This document shows, piece by piece, positions 27,464 through 37,446 of a DNA stretch of 64,000 bases; position 1 is the first letter of the stretch, and each line of letters opens with the position of its first letter. The notes under the pieces were generated by a model. It was given only the letters and a program-made list of their open reading frames with translations, had not been told where the DNA came from and did not search any database. Where the stretch lies: positions 130,384 through 194,383 of the forward strand of contig DHHQ01000023.1 of assembly GCA_002403375.1 (NCBI GenBank). The letters run 5' to 3'. The position numbers and the translations under genes are program-made. This stretch comes from Thiobacillus denitrificans (lineage in GTDB: Bacteria > Pseudomonadota > Gammaproteobacteria > Burkholderiales > Thiobacillaceae).

Positions 27464-27504
27464 AGCGGCGCTGCGCCGCTTGACGCCGCGCGCCGATCCG
27501 CAGA

Positions 27505-27526
27505 AGATAGTGACTGATTACTATCT
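27505..27526. promoter_or_regulatory. TetR-type operator candidate
   Basis: The arms AGATAGT (27505-27511) and ACTATCT (27520-27526) are perfect inverted repeats around an 8-bp spacer, 15 bp before the tetR start. Autoregulation by the adjacent TetR protein is likely; TTGACG at 27480-27485 may be the -35. Confidence 0.7.
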
Positions 27527-27540
27527 AACGGGGGTCGAGC

Positions 27541-28173
27541 ATGTCCGAAGCGCCTCACCGCAAGCGGCTGGGAGCTGAAGAGCGGCGCGAGGAGATCATC
27601 CGCGTGACGCTCGAGCTCGCCGCCAGGCAGGGCGTCGACGACGTCACCACCCAGGACATGGCGCAGGCGATGGGGGTGACCCAGGGCGCGGTGTTCCGCC
27701 ACTTCCCCAGCAAGGACGCGATCTGGCTCGCGGTGATGCAGTGGGTGCGCGCGCGCCTGATGGCCGTGCTCGGGCGCGCCGCGGCCCAGGGGCGCGACCC
27801 GCTCGACGCGCTCGAGCGCATGTTCCGGGCGCACATCGACTTCATCGACGGCCACCCGGCGATCCCCCGCGTGCTCACCTCCGAGCACCTCCACGGCCGC
27901 AGCCCGGCGCTGCGCCAGCTGGTGACCGAGATCCTGCTCGCCTACGAGGCCCGGGTCGCCGGCCTGCTCGAGGCGGCGAAAGCCGCCGGGCTCGCGCGTG
28001 CGGACCTCGACGCCCGCGCCGCCGCGACGCTCTACCTCGGCATGATCCAGGGGCTGGTGCTGCAGGCCTCGATCCTGCGCGACCGGCGCACCCTGGCCGA
28101 CGAGGCGACGCGCACCTTTCCGGTCTTCCTGCAGGCCGTCCGCTCCCCCCCCACCGAAGGAGAACCACGATGA
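27541..28173 (+). CDS. TetR-family repressor
   Basis: 210 residues. The N-terminal HTH spans about 15-60: EEIIRVTLELAARQGVDDVTTQDMAQAMGVTQGAVFRHFPSK, with the characteristic recognition helix. The C-terminal ligand domain is divergent, as usual. It heads an operon whose next gene overlaps it by four bases, so it probably controls the export genes that follow from the palindrome at 27505-27526. Ligand unknown. Confidence 0.93.
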   Translation: MSEAPHRKRLGAEERREEIIRVTLELAARQGVDDVTTQDMAQAMGVTQGAVFRHFPSKDAIWLAVMQWVRARLMAVLGRAAAQGRDPLDALERMFRAHIDFIDGHPAIPRVLTSEHLHGRSPALRQLVTEILLAYEARVAGLLEAAKAAGLARADLDARAAATLYLGMIQGLVLQASILRDRRTLADEATRTFPVFLQAVRSPPTEGEPR

Positions 28174-28643
28174 AACCCACCCCCCTGATAGTTGCCGCCC
28201 TGCTTGTCCTGGCTGGCCCCGCTGCCGCGGCCGACGGCCCGCACGCGCATTCCTCGCCGGTCGCCGACGGCCGCGCGGTGCTGGAACTCAGCCCGGCAGA
28301 GCGCGCGATGATCCTCGAGGAAATGCGGCTGTTCCTCGCCGGGGTGCAGGGCATGATCGGCGCCTTGGGGCAGCAGGACATGGCGGCGGCGGCCGAGGCC
28401 GCGCGCGGCATGGGCAGGAAGATGGTGCACGAGGTCCCCCCCGCGCTGCGCGCCAAGCTGCCGCTGGAGTTTCGCCAGATCGGCTCTTCGGTGCACGGCG
28501 ATTTCGACCAGATCGCACTCGACGCCGAGACCCTGAAGGATCCCGGCCATACGCTCGGCCAGCTGTCGGCCACGCTGCAGAAGTGCGTGGCGTGCCACGC
28601 CGCCTACCAGATCCGGGAAAGCGGATTCGCGGCCGCGCATTGA
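28170..28643 (+). CDS. Periplasmic monohaem cytochrome c (c'/c556-like)
   Basis: 157 residues; the ATG overlaps the tetR stop. Signal peptide about 1-21 (AAAA cleavage region). A single haem-attachment site CVACH at 139-143 near the C-terminus of an otherwise helical protein is the layout of cytochrome c'/c556 four-helix bundles. It is unusual to find it inside an ABC-export operon; it may bind a small ligand or sense redox state, which is inference. Confidence 0.8.
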   Translation: MKPTPLIVAALLVLAGPAAAADGPHAHSSPVADGRAVLELSPAERAMILEEMRLFLAGVQGMIGALGQQDMAAAAEAARGMGRKMVHEVPPALRAKLPLEFRQIGSSVHGDFDQIALDAETLKDPGHTLGQLSATLQKCVACHAAYQIRESGFAAAH

Positions 28644-28644
28644 G

Positions 28645-29811
28645 ATGAAGGCGAAACCGCGCAGCCTCGCCCTGGCGTTCGGCGTCGCCGCCTTCGCCGC
28701 TGCCTTCGTCTGGCTCTTCGCGACGCGCGGGCCGCTGGCGCCGGTCGCCGTCACGACCGCGCCGGTCGAGGTCGCCGAGCTGCGCCCCGCCGCCTACGGG
28801 ATCGGCACCGTCGAGGCGCGCCACGCCTACGCGGTCGGTCCGATCCAGGCCGGGCGGCTGCTGCGGGTGACGGTCGACCACGGCGACCGGGTGCAGGCCG
28901 GCCAGTTGCTCGCCGAGATGGACCCGGTCGACCTCGGCGCGCGCACCGAGGCGGCGGCCAGCGCGATCGCCCGCGCCCGGCAGGCCGCGCAGGCGGCGCA
29001 GGCGCAGGTCGACGAGGCCGCCAGCCGCGCAGGCATGGCGCGCGCCAGCCTCGCGCGCTACGAGGCGCTGCAGCGCCGCAATTTCGTCGCACCCGAGATG
29101 GTCGACGGCTACCGGCACGAACGTGCCGCGGCCGAGGCCGCCCTCGAGGCGGCGCAGGCGAATGCGGCGGCGGCCCGGCGCGAGATCGCCCGCGCCGAGG
29201 CCGAGCGCTCGGCCCTGCTGCGGCAGCGCGACAGCCTCAGGCTCCTGAGCCCCGTCGACGGCGTGGTGACCGCACGCGAGGCCGAACCCGGCACCACGGT
29301 GGTGGCCGGACAGGCGGTGCTGCGGCTGGTCGACCCCGCGCGCCTGTGGGTGCGCGCCCGCGTCGACCAGGCGCGCGCCGAAGGCGTCGCCGTCGGGCAG
29401 CCGGCCGACATCGTGCTGCGCTCGGCGCCCGGCTCGGTGCTGCGCGGCACGGTGGCGCGGATCGACCTGCAAAGCGACGTGCTCACCGAGGAGCGCATCG
29501 TCAACGTCGCCTTCGACGCGCCGCCCGCCCGCCTCTATCTCGGCGAGCTCGCCGAGGTGACGATCCGCCTGCCCGGCGCGAGCGAGGCGTTGAGCGTCCC
29601 GCGCGCAGCGCTCGCCCAGCAGGGCGGCCAGCCGGGCGTCTGGCAGGTCGACGGCGGCCGCGCACGCTTCACGCCGGTGCAGATCGGCGTACAGACCGCC
29701 GAGCGGGTCGAGATCACCTCCGGCCCCGGCGCCGGCGAGCGCGTCGTCGTCTACAGCGCCGGGCAGCTCGCGCCCGACGTGCGCGTGCGCGCGCAACGGC
29801 AGGCGCCATGA
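28645..29811 (+). CDS. HlyD-family membrane-fusion (periplasmic adaptor) protein
   Basis: 388 residues: one N-terminal membrane helix (about 7-27), the lipoyl/barrel-sandwich halves (VGPIQAGRLLRVTVDHGDRVQAGQLL and LLSPVDGVVTAREAEPGTTVVAGQ), and an Ala-rich coiled-coil hairpin (about 95-190). It couples the inner-membrane ABC exporter to the periplasm or an outer-membrane duct. It starts one base after the cytochrome stop and overlaps the permease by four bases. Confidence 0.9.
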   Translation: MKAKPRSLALAFGVAAFAAAFVWLFATRGPLAPVAVTTAPVEVAELRPAAYGIGTVEARHAYAVGPIQAGRLLRVTVDHGDRVQAGQLLAEMDPVDLGARTEAAASAIARARQAAQAAQAQVDEAASRAGMARASLARYEALQRRNFVAPEMVDGYRHERAAAEAALEAAQANAAAARREIARAEAERSALLRQRDSLRLLSPVDGVVTAREAEPGTTVVAGQAVLRLVDPARLWVRARVDQARAEGVAVGQPADIVLRSAPGSVLRGTVARIDLQSDVLTEERIVNVAFDAPPARLYLGELAEVTIRLPGASEALSVPRAALAQQGGQPGVWQVDGGRARFTPVQIGVQTAERVEITSGPGAGERVVVYSAGQLAPDVRVRAQRQAP

Positions 29812-31001
29812 TCAACCTCGCCCGGCGCGACATCGGCCACCATCTCAAGAGCTACCTGCTGACCGGGCTCGGCCTCGGCCTCCTGATCGGCGTGACGCTG
29901 ACGATGGCGGGGGTGTACCGCGGCATGGTCGACGACGCCCGCGTGCTGCTGCGCGCGGTCGACGCCGACGTCTGGGTGGTTCAGCAGCACACCCTCGGCC
30001 CCTTCGCCGAGCCGTCCGCCGTCCCGGACGACCTCTACCGCGCGCTGCTCGGCCTCGACGGCGTGACCCAGGCGGGCAACGTCGCCTACCTCACGATGCA
30101 GGTGTCGCACCGGGGCCGCTCGCAGCGCGTGATGGTCGCCGGCTACGAAGCCGGCAAGCCGGGCGGGCCGGCGTATCTCGTCGCCGGCCGGCCGATCGCC
30201 CGCGCGCATTACGAGGCGGTCGCAGACGCCAAGACAGGGTTCGCGGTCGGCGACGTCGTCCGCATCCGCCGCAACGACTACACCGTGGTCGGGCTCACGC
30301 GCCGCATGGTGTCGTCCAACGGCGACCCGATGCTGTTCATCCCGTTGAAGGACGCGCAGGAGGCGCAGTTTCTCAAGGACAACGACGCCATCGTCGAGGA
30401 CCGCCGCCGGCTCGCCGCGAATCCGGGAATCAACCGCCCCGGCCAGCCCGGCGTGCTCGACGCGGTCGAGGCGATCCAGGCGTCGAGCCACAAGGTCAAC
30501 GCGGTGTTGCTGCGGCTCGCGCCGGGCGTCGACGCACGTGCGGTCGCCGATACCATCGCACGCTGGCAGCGCTTCACCGCCTACACCCGCGACGACATGG
30601 AAGAGATTCTCGTCGCCAAGCTGATCGCCACCGCGGCCAAGCAGATCGGCCTGTTCCTGATCATCCTCGCGGTGGTGAGCGCGGCCATCGTCGCCTTCAT
30701 CATCTACACGATGACGCTCGGCAAGATCAAGGAGATCGCCGTGCTCAAGCTGATCGGCACCAGGAACCGCACCATCGCCGCGATGATCGTGCAGGAGGCG
30801 CTGGGCCTCGGGGTGATCGGCTTTTTCGTCGGCAAGTTCGCCGCCACGCTGTGGGCGCCGGCCTTTCCCAAATACGTGCTGCTCGAAACCGGCGACGCCG
30901 TGCGCGCTTTCGCGCTGACGCTGGTCGTGTGCGCGCTGGCCTCGGTGCTGGCGATCCGCGCCGCGCTCAGGATCGACCCGGCGGAGGCGATCGGTGGCTG
31001 A
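29808..31001 (+). CDS. ABC exporter permease (FtsX/MacB-DevC type)
   Basis: 397 residues with the FtsX-like topology: one helix near 18-38, a large periplasmic domain (about 40-265), then three helices (about 280-305, 325-355, 365-390). The cytosolic segment GKIKEIAVLKLIGTRNRTI is the usual FtsX coupling region. ATG 29808 overlaps the adaptor stop. With the adaptor and ATPase it forms a DevBCA/MacAB-like exporter; substrate unknown. Confidence 0.9.
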   Translation: MINLARRDIGHHLKSYLLTGLGLGLLIGVTLTMAGVYRGMVDDARVLLRAVDADVWVVQQHTLGPFAEPSAVPDDLYRALLGLDGVTQAGNVAYLTMQVSHRGRSQRVMVAGYEAGKPGGPAYLVAGRPIARAHYEAVADAKTGFAVGDVVRIRRNDYTVVGLTRRMVSSNGDPMLFIPLKDAQEAQFLKDNDAIVEDRRRLAANPGINRPGQPGVLDAVEAIQASSHKVNAVLLRLAPGVDARAVADTIARWQRFTAYTRDDMEEILVAKLIATAAKQIGLFLIILAVVSAAIVAFIIYTMTLGKIKEIAVLKLIGTRNRTIAAMIVQEALGLGVIGFFVGKFAATLWAPAFPKYVLLETGDAVRAFALTLVVCALASVLAIRAALRIDPAEAIGG

Positions 31002-31707
31002 CACACAACCCGCAATCCTGATCGAGGGCATCACCAAGCGCTACGGCCACGGCAGCGCGGCGGTCGATGCGCTGAAGGGCGTCGACATGACGGTGTATCC
31101 GGGCGAAGTGGTCGGGCTGATCGGTCCCTCCGGATCCGGCAAGTCCACGCTGCTGAAATGCCTGGGCGCCGTGATCGAGCCGACCGCGGGCAGGTTCACC
31201 CTCGGCGGCGAGGTCATCTACGACGACGGCTGGAAGACCGGCGACCTGCGCGCGCTGCGCCGTGATCGCATCGGTTTCGTTTTCCAGGCGCCCTATCTGA
31301 TCCCGTTTCTCGACGCCACCGACAACGTCGCGCTGCTGCCGATGCTGGCCGGCGTGCCGAACGCCGAGGCGCGCCGGACCGCGCTGGAGATGCTGACCGC
31401 GCTCGACGTGCAGCACCGGGCGCAGGCGCGCATCGCCGAGCTGTCCGGCGGCGAGCAGCAGCGCGTGGCGATCGCGCGCGCGCTCGCCAACAAGCCGCCG
31501 ATCATCCTCGCCGACGAGCCGACCGCGCCGCTCGACAGCGAACGCGCCCTCACCGTGGTGAAGATCCTCAACCGCCTGGCGCAGGAATTCCAGACCGCGA
31601 TCATCGTCGTCACCCACGACGAAAAGATCATTCCGACCTTCAAACGCATTTACCATATCCGCGACGGCAAGACCTACGAAGAAGCAGGCGAGGGAAGACC
31701 CCTATGA
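30994..31707 (+). CDS. ABC exporter ATPase (LolD/MacB type)
   Basis: 237 residues from a GTG overlapping the permease end by eight bases. Walker A GPSGSGKST, Q-loop FQAPYLIP, signature LSGGEQQR, Walker B IILADEP and H-loop VTHD are intact. The D-loop reads TAPLDS instead of the usual TGALDS. Energises the exporter from the cytosolic face. Its stop overlaps the metallo-hydrolase start. Confidence 0.93.
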   Translation: MADTQPAILIEGITKRYGHGSAAVDALKGVDMTVYPGEVVGLIGPSGSGKSTLLKCLGAVIEPTAGRFTLGGEVIYDDGWKTGDLRALRRDRIGFVFQAPYLIPFLDATDNVALLPMLAGVPNAEARRTALEMLTALDVQHRAQARIAELSGGEQQRVAIARALANKPPIILADEPTAPLDSERALTVVKILNRLAQEFQTAIIVVTHDEKIIPTFKRIYHIRDGKTYEEAGEGRPL

Positions 31708-33134
31708 AGCTCACATTTCTCGGCGCAGCGCGCGAAGTCACCGGCTCGAGCTACCTGGTGGAGGCGGACGGCGTGCGCTTCCTGGTCGATTGCGGCATGT
31801 TCCAGGGCGGCCGCGAGACGCGCGCCAAGAACCAGCGCGCGTTTCCCTTCGATCCGCGCAGCATCGACTTCGTCATCCTCACCCATGCCCACATCGACCA
31901 TTCCGGACTGCTGCCGCGGCTGGTCGCACTCGGCTTCAAGGGCCAGATCCACGCGACCCGCGCCACCTGCGACCTGCTGGCGGTGATGCTGCCCGATTCG
32001 GCGCACATCCAGGAAAAGGAGGCCGAGTACGCCAACCTCAACCGCTTCCGCAAGGACATGGCCAAACGCGACGCCAAGCGCGGACTCCCGCCGCGCGACA
32101 TCGCGCCGCTGTACACGGTGGCGCAGGCACATGCCTCGCTGAAGCAGCTGAACCGGGTCGACTACGACCTGGAAATCGCGCCGCACCCGCGGGTGCGCTG
32201 TACCTTTCGCGACGCCGGCCACATCCTCGGCTCGGCGATCGTCGAGGTGTGGGTGGGCGAAGGCGCGGGGCGCCGCAAGATCGTGTTTTCCGGCGACCTC
32301 GGCCAGCCCGCGCGGCCGCTGCTGCAGGACCCGACGCACATCCACGACGCCGACTACCTGGTGGTCGAATCGACCTACGGCAACCGCGATCACAAGAGCA
32401 TGGCCGCGACGCAGGACGAACTGGTGGAGGCGATCAACGACACCATCGAGAAGAAGGGCGGCAATGTCATCATCCCCGCCTTCGCGGTGGGCCGCACCCA
32501 GGACATGCTCTACCTGCTGGCCGACCTCGCGCGGCAGGGCCGCATCCCCAAGCTCACCGTGTTCGTCGATTCGCCGATGGCGACCGCCGCCACCGAAATC
32601 ACCTACAAGCACATGGCGCTGCTCGACGACGAGACCCATGAGCTGATGGGACGGCACGGCGGCGCGGCGCACTTCCGCAAGCTCGACTTCGTCGAGGACG
32701 TCGAGGAGTCGAAGTCGCTCGACCGCATCAAGGGCGGCGCCGTCATCATCTCGGCCAGCGGCATGTGCGAAGCTGGCCGCATCAAGTTCCACCTGCGCGC
32801 CAACCTGCCGCGCCGCGAATCGACCATCCTGATCACCGGCTTCCAGGCCGCCGGAACCTTCGGCCGCCGCCTGGTCGACGGCGCGAAGCGGGTGCGGCTG
32901 CTCGGCGAGGACCTCCCGGTACGCGCCGACCTCTACACGCTCGGCGGACTGTCGGCGCACGCCGACCGCAGCGCGCTCCTGGCCTGGCTCGGCCATTTCC
33001 GCAGCAAGCCGCGGCGCGTGTTCGTGGTGCACGGCGAGGAGACGGTGGCGACCGGCTTCGCCGCCGACCTGCAGGCGACATTCGGCTGGGACGCGACGGC
33101 GCCTGCGGCGGGCTACAGCGTGATCCTCGACTAG
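31704..33134 (+). CDS. Beta-CASP metallo-beta-lactamase-fold RNA hydrolase
   Basis: 476 residues. The zinc motif HAHIDH is at 61-66 and the fold continues with DAGHILGSA and SGDLG, followed by the beta-CASP domain (GGNVIIPAFAVGRTQDMLYLL... SPMA... SASGMCEAGRIKFHL) and RMM-like C-terminus (GGLSAHADRSALLAW, VHGE). Related to Ysh1/CPSF73-like bacterial nucleases; likely acts on RNA. Its ATGA overlap with the ABC ATPase places it in the TetR operon, with no obvious functional link. Confidence 0.88.
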   Translation: MKLTFLGAAREVTGSSYLVEADGVRFLVDCGMFQGGRETRAKNQRAFPFDPRSIDFVILTHAHIDHSGLLPRLVALGFKGQIHATRATCDLLAVMLPDSAHIQEKEAEYANLNRFRKDMAKRDAKRGLPPRDIAPLYTVAQAHASLKQLNRVDYDLEIAPHPRVRCTFRDAGHILGSAIVEVWVGEGAGRRKIVFSGDLGQPARPLLQDPTHIHDADYLVVESTYGNRDHKSMAATQDELVEAINDTIEKKGGNVIIPAFAVGRTQDMLYLLADLARQGRIPKLTVFVDSPMATAATEITYKHMALLDDETHELMGRHGGAAHFRKLDFVEDVEESKSLDRIKGGAVIISASGMCEAGRIKFHLRANLPRRESTILITGFQAAGTFGRRLVDGAKRVRLLGEDLPVRADLYTLGGLSAHADRSALLAWLGHFRSKPRRVFVVHGEETVATGFAADLQATFGWDATAPAAGYSVILD

Positions 33135-33135
33135 C

Positions 33136-34215
33136 GTGGCCTGCGTGAAGAATCGACACCGTCTCATCCGGCGCCTCCCGTTCGCGCTGCTGTGCGCAGG
33201 CGCGATCGGATCCGTGCAGGCCGCCTCGGTCGCCGACTGGGAGGGCTGCAGCGCGATCGTTTCGGACGTCGAGCGGCTGGCGTGCTACGACCGCGTATCG
33301 GGCCGCTCGCAGCCGGAGGCCGCGCCGCCGCCCGTGGTCGAGCCGGTCGCGGTCGCGCCGGCCGAGGAAGCCCCCCCCGCCATGCCGACGACCCTGCTGG
33401 AACCCAAGTTCCTGTCGGCGCTCTCGCGCCACTGGGAGCTCGATAACGAGGCGAAGCAGGGCGCGTTCCTGTTCCGCGCGCACCACCCCAACTACATCCT
33501 GCCGATCAAGTACAGCACCGCGCCCAACGAAGCCCCCTTCCTGCAGGAATTCGCCGAGCCCGAGGCCGGGCTCGACAACGTCGAGACCGAGCTCCAGCTG
33601 AGCTTCAAGATCAAGGGCATGGAAGGCGTGCTCGGCTACGACGACCTCGACCTGTGGTTCGGCTATACGGTGACGTCGTTCTGGCAGGCCTACAACCGCG
33701 ACATCTCGTCGCCGTTCCGCGAGAACAACTACGAGCCCGAGATGATGCTGGTCTACCGCACCGATTACTCGCTCGCCGGCTTTCGCGGCCGCTACATCAG
33801 TCTCGGGGCGTCGCACCAGTCCAACGGTCGCGGCGCGGTGCTGTCGCGCAGCTGGAACCGCGTCTACGCCCAGTTCGGCTTGGAGCGCGACAACCTGGCC
33901 GTGCTGATCCGTCCCTGGTACCGCATTCCCGAGTCGGCGGAGGACGACGACAACCCGGACATCGACGACTACATGGGGCAGGGCGACATCATCGCCGTCT
34001 ACCACAAGGGCCGCGACACCTTCTCGCTGCTGCTGCGCAACAACCTGAGGACGCCGGACAACCGCGGGGCGGTGAAGCTCAACTGGAGCTTCCCGCTGCA
34101 CGGGCGCCTGAAGGGCTACGTGCAGTACTTCAACGGCTACGGCGAGTCGCTGATCGACTACGACCACCACCAGCAGTCGCTCGGCGTCGGCTTCAGCCTG
34201 AGCGAGGGCATGTAG
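33136..34215 (+). CDS. pldA: Outer-membrane phospholipase A
   Basis: 359 residues from GTG 33136 (GTG 33145 is an alternative). Signal peptide to about residue 30 (VQAAS). An N-terminal extension with a Pro/Ala/Glu stretch (about 58-85) precedes the OMPLA barrel. The active-site sequence ASHQSNGR gives His227 and Ser229, with Asn230 next, as in PldA (H-x-S-N). Aromatic-rich beta strands continue to the C-terminus. Hydrolyses surface phospholipids when the outer membrane is disturbed. Convergent with the protease gene, with two bases between them. Confidence 0.9.
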   Translation: MACVKNRHRLIRRLPFALLCAGAIGSVQAASVADWEGCSAIVSDVERLACYDRVSGRSQPEAAPPPVVEPVAVAPAEEAPPAMPTTLLEPKFLSALSRHWELDNEAKQGAFLFRAHHPNYILPIKYSTAPNEAPFLQEFAEPEAGLDNVETELQLSFKIKGMEGVLGYDDLDLWFGYTVTSFWQAYNRDISSPFRENNYEPEMMLVYRTDYSLAGFRGRYISLGASHQSNGRGAVLSRSWNRVYAQFGLERDNLAVLIRPWYRIPESAEDDDNPDIDDYMGQGDIIAVYHKGRDTFSLLLRNNLRTPDNRGAVKLNWSFPLHGRLKGYVQYFNGYGESLIDYDHHQQSLGVGFSLSEGM

Positions 34216-34217
34216 CG

Positions 34218-35060
34218 CTAGGGCGTCGTCTGCGCCTGTTCGAGCAGCCGGTGCACGTACTTCGCCGGGATCGCGTAGCTGATCCCGCTCGGCGCGGAGA
34301 GCGCGGCCTCCTTCGACCCCTTCACGTACACCGAATTGACCACGCCGAGCACCTCGCCCGTGTCGGGGTGCCACACCGGACTGCCGCTGTTGCCCGGGTA
34401 GGCGATCGCGTCGAGCTCGAACACCTCGTAGGCATCCTTGGCCTGCTTGAGCGTGCGCGCCGTGAGTTGCGCGGCATTTTGCAGGGGGGTGAACACGGGA
34501 ATGATCGCCGCCAGCCCGGCACGGTGGGTCGACGGGTTGAGCCCGAGCACCGAACCGATCGGATAGCCGGTGAAATAGAGTTGCCAGCCCTCGCGCGCCT
34601 GCGCCGAGTCGCCCAGCTTCAGCGTCGGCAAAGGGTCGCCCTCGATCTTCAGCAGCGCCAGGTCGCGCGACTTGTCGGTGGCGACGACGCGCGCCGCGCG
34701 CACGCTCATCTGGCGGTCGCGCCCGATGAAGACCGCGTGGGTTTCCTTCTTCTCGGGGTCGAGCGGCTTGGCGAAGATATGCGCGCACGACACCACGTGC
34801 AGGCCGTCGAGCACGGCGAATCCGGTGCCCTGCAGGCTCGCGCGCGGACTGCCGGTCGGATTGAAGACGCCGACGCCGACCACCGCCGGCTTCACCGTCA
34901 GCAGGGTGTCGGCGACGTCGGCGCCCGCGGAGGCAGTCAGCATCAGCCCCAGCCAGAGCCAGCCGGCACGGCGCTTGCTGGAAAAAATGCCGCCGAGCCA
35001 TCCGGGCAGCGTCAGACAAATTCGATACAATCCGGGCGCCAACAAAGACTTTCTAATCAT
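34218..35060 (-). CDS. Trypsin-like serine protease (S1 family)
   Basis: 280 residues. The catalytic triad is recognisable: His in SCAHIF, Asp in SRDLALLK, Ser in PGNSGSPV. A hydrophobic stretch WLWLGLMLTASAGA (about 34-47), preceded by KRR, resembles a signal peptide, so the true start may lie closer to it, but no in-frame ATG exists between 35060 and that stretch. No PDZ domain, so not a full DegP. Divergent from the sugar-nucleotide dehydrogenase, with only 14 bp between starts; the promoters therefore overlap coding sequence. Confidence 0.82.
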   Translation of the reverse strand: MIRKSLLAPGLYRICLTLPGWLGGIFSSKRRAGWLWLGLMLTASAGADVADTLLTVKPAVVGVGVFNPTGSPRASLQGTGFAVLDGLHVVSCAHIFAKPLDPEKKETHAVFIGRDRQMSVRAARVVATDKSRDLALLKIEGDPLPTLKLGDSAQAREGWQLYFTGYPIGSVLGLNPSTHRAGLAAIIPVFTPLQNAAQLTARTLKQAKDAYEVFELDAIAYPGNSGSPVWHPDTGEVLGVVNSVYVKGSKEAALSAPSGISYAIPAKYVHRLLEQAQTTP

Positions 35061-35074
35061 GGGGGAATCCGAGC

Positions 35075-36354
<1,280 letters not shown>

Positions 36355-36355
<1 letters not shown>

Positions 36356-37380
36356 TGTCCGCGTTCGATGCGCTCAAGACCTCGTTGCAGGCCGAGCCGA
36401 AGACCTGGCTCGTCACCGGCGCCGCCGGCTTCATCGGCAGCAACCTGGTCGAGGCCCTGCTGCTGCTGGATCAGAAGGTCGTCGGCCTCGACAACTTCGC
36501 CACCGGATCCGAGAAGAACCTGGCGCAGGTGCAGGCCGGCGTCGGCGACCGCTGGAAAAACTTCACTTTCAAGCGTGGCGACATCCGCGACCTGATCACC
36601 TGCCATGCCGCGTGCAAGGGCGTCGACTACGTGCTGCACCAGGCCGCGCTCGGCTCGGTGCCGCGCTCGATCGAGGACCCGATCTCGACCCACGCCGCCA
36701 ACAACACCGGCTTCCTCAACATGCTGGTCGCGGCGCGCGACGCCAGGGTGAAGCGCTTCGTCTACGCCGCGTCGTCGTCGACCTACGGCGATCACCCCGG
36801 CCTGCCCAAGGTCGAGGACGTCATCGGCAAGCCGCTGTCGCCCTATGCCGTCACCAAGCTCGTCAACGAGCTGTACGCCGACGTGTTCGGCCGCTGCTAC
36901 GGCATGGAGTCGATCGGGCTCAGGTACTTCAACATCTTCGGCCGCCGCCAGGATCCCAACGGCGCCTACGCCGCGGTGGTGCCGAAATGGGTCGCCAGCA
37001 TGATCCACAACGAGCCGGTCTACATCAACGGCGACGGCGAGACCAGCCGCGACTTCTGCTACATCGACAACGTCATCCAGGCCAACCTGCTCGCCGCCAC
37101 CAGCCAGCATGCGGATGCGGCCAACCAGGTCTACAACGTCGCGGTCGGCGACCGCACCACGCTCAACCAGCTGTTCGAGGCGATCCGCTCGCTGCTGGCG
37201 CCGAAGTTTCCCCATCTCGCCGACTTCAAGCCGGTCTACCGCGACTTCCGCGCCGGCGACGTGCGCCACTCGCTCGCCGACATCGGCAAGGCGCGCACGC
37301 GGCTGGGCTACGAACCGACGCACCGCATCGGCGAGGGCCTGGCCGAGGCGATGGACTGGTACGTGCGCGACCTCGCCTGA
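36355..37380 (+). CDS. wbpP: UDP-N-acetylhexosamine C4-epimerase
   Basis: 341 residues of the extended SDR family. GAAGFIG at 22-28 binds NAD; catalytic Tyr164 and Lys168 (YAVTK); the active-site Ser cluster in YAASSSTYG. The N-terminal extension before the Rossmann fold is typical of WbpP/TviC. With the dehydrogenase it makes UDP-GalNAc-uronate-type precursors. No glycosyltransferase or polymerase genes are nearby. Confidence 0.87.
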
Positions 37381-37446
37381 CCCCGCGTCTCCCGCCTGCG
37401 CGGATCGTCGACGGAACCGCGCCCGCGAATTCGGCATAATGGCGCG

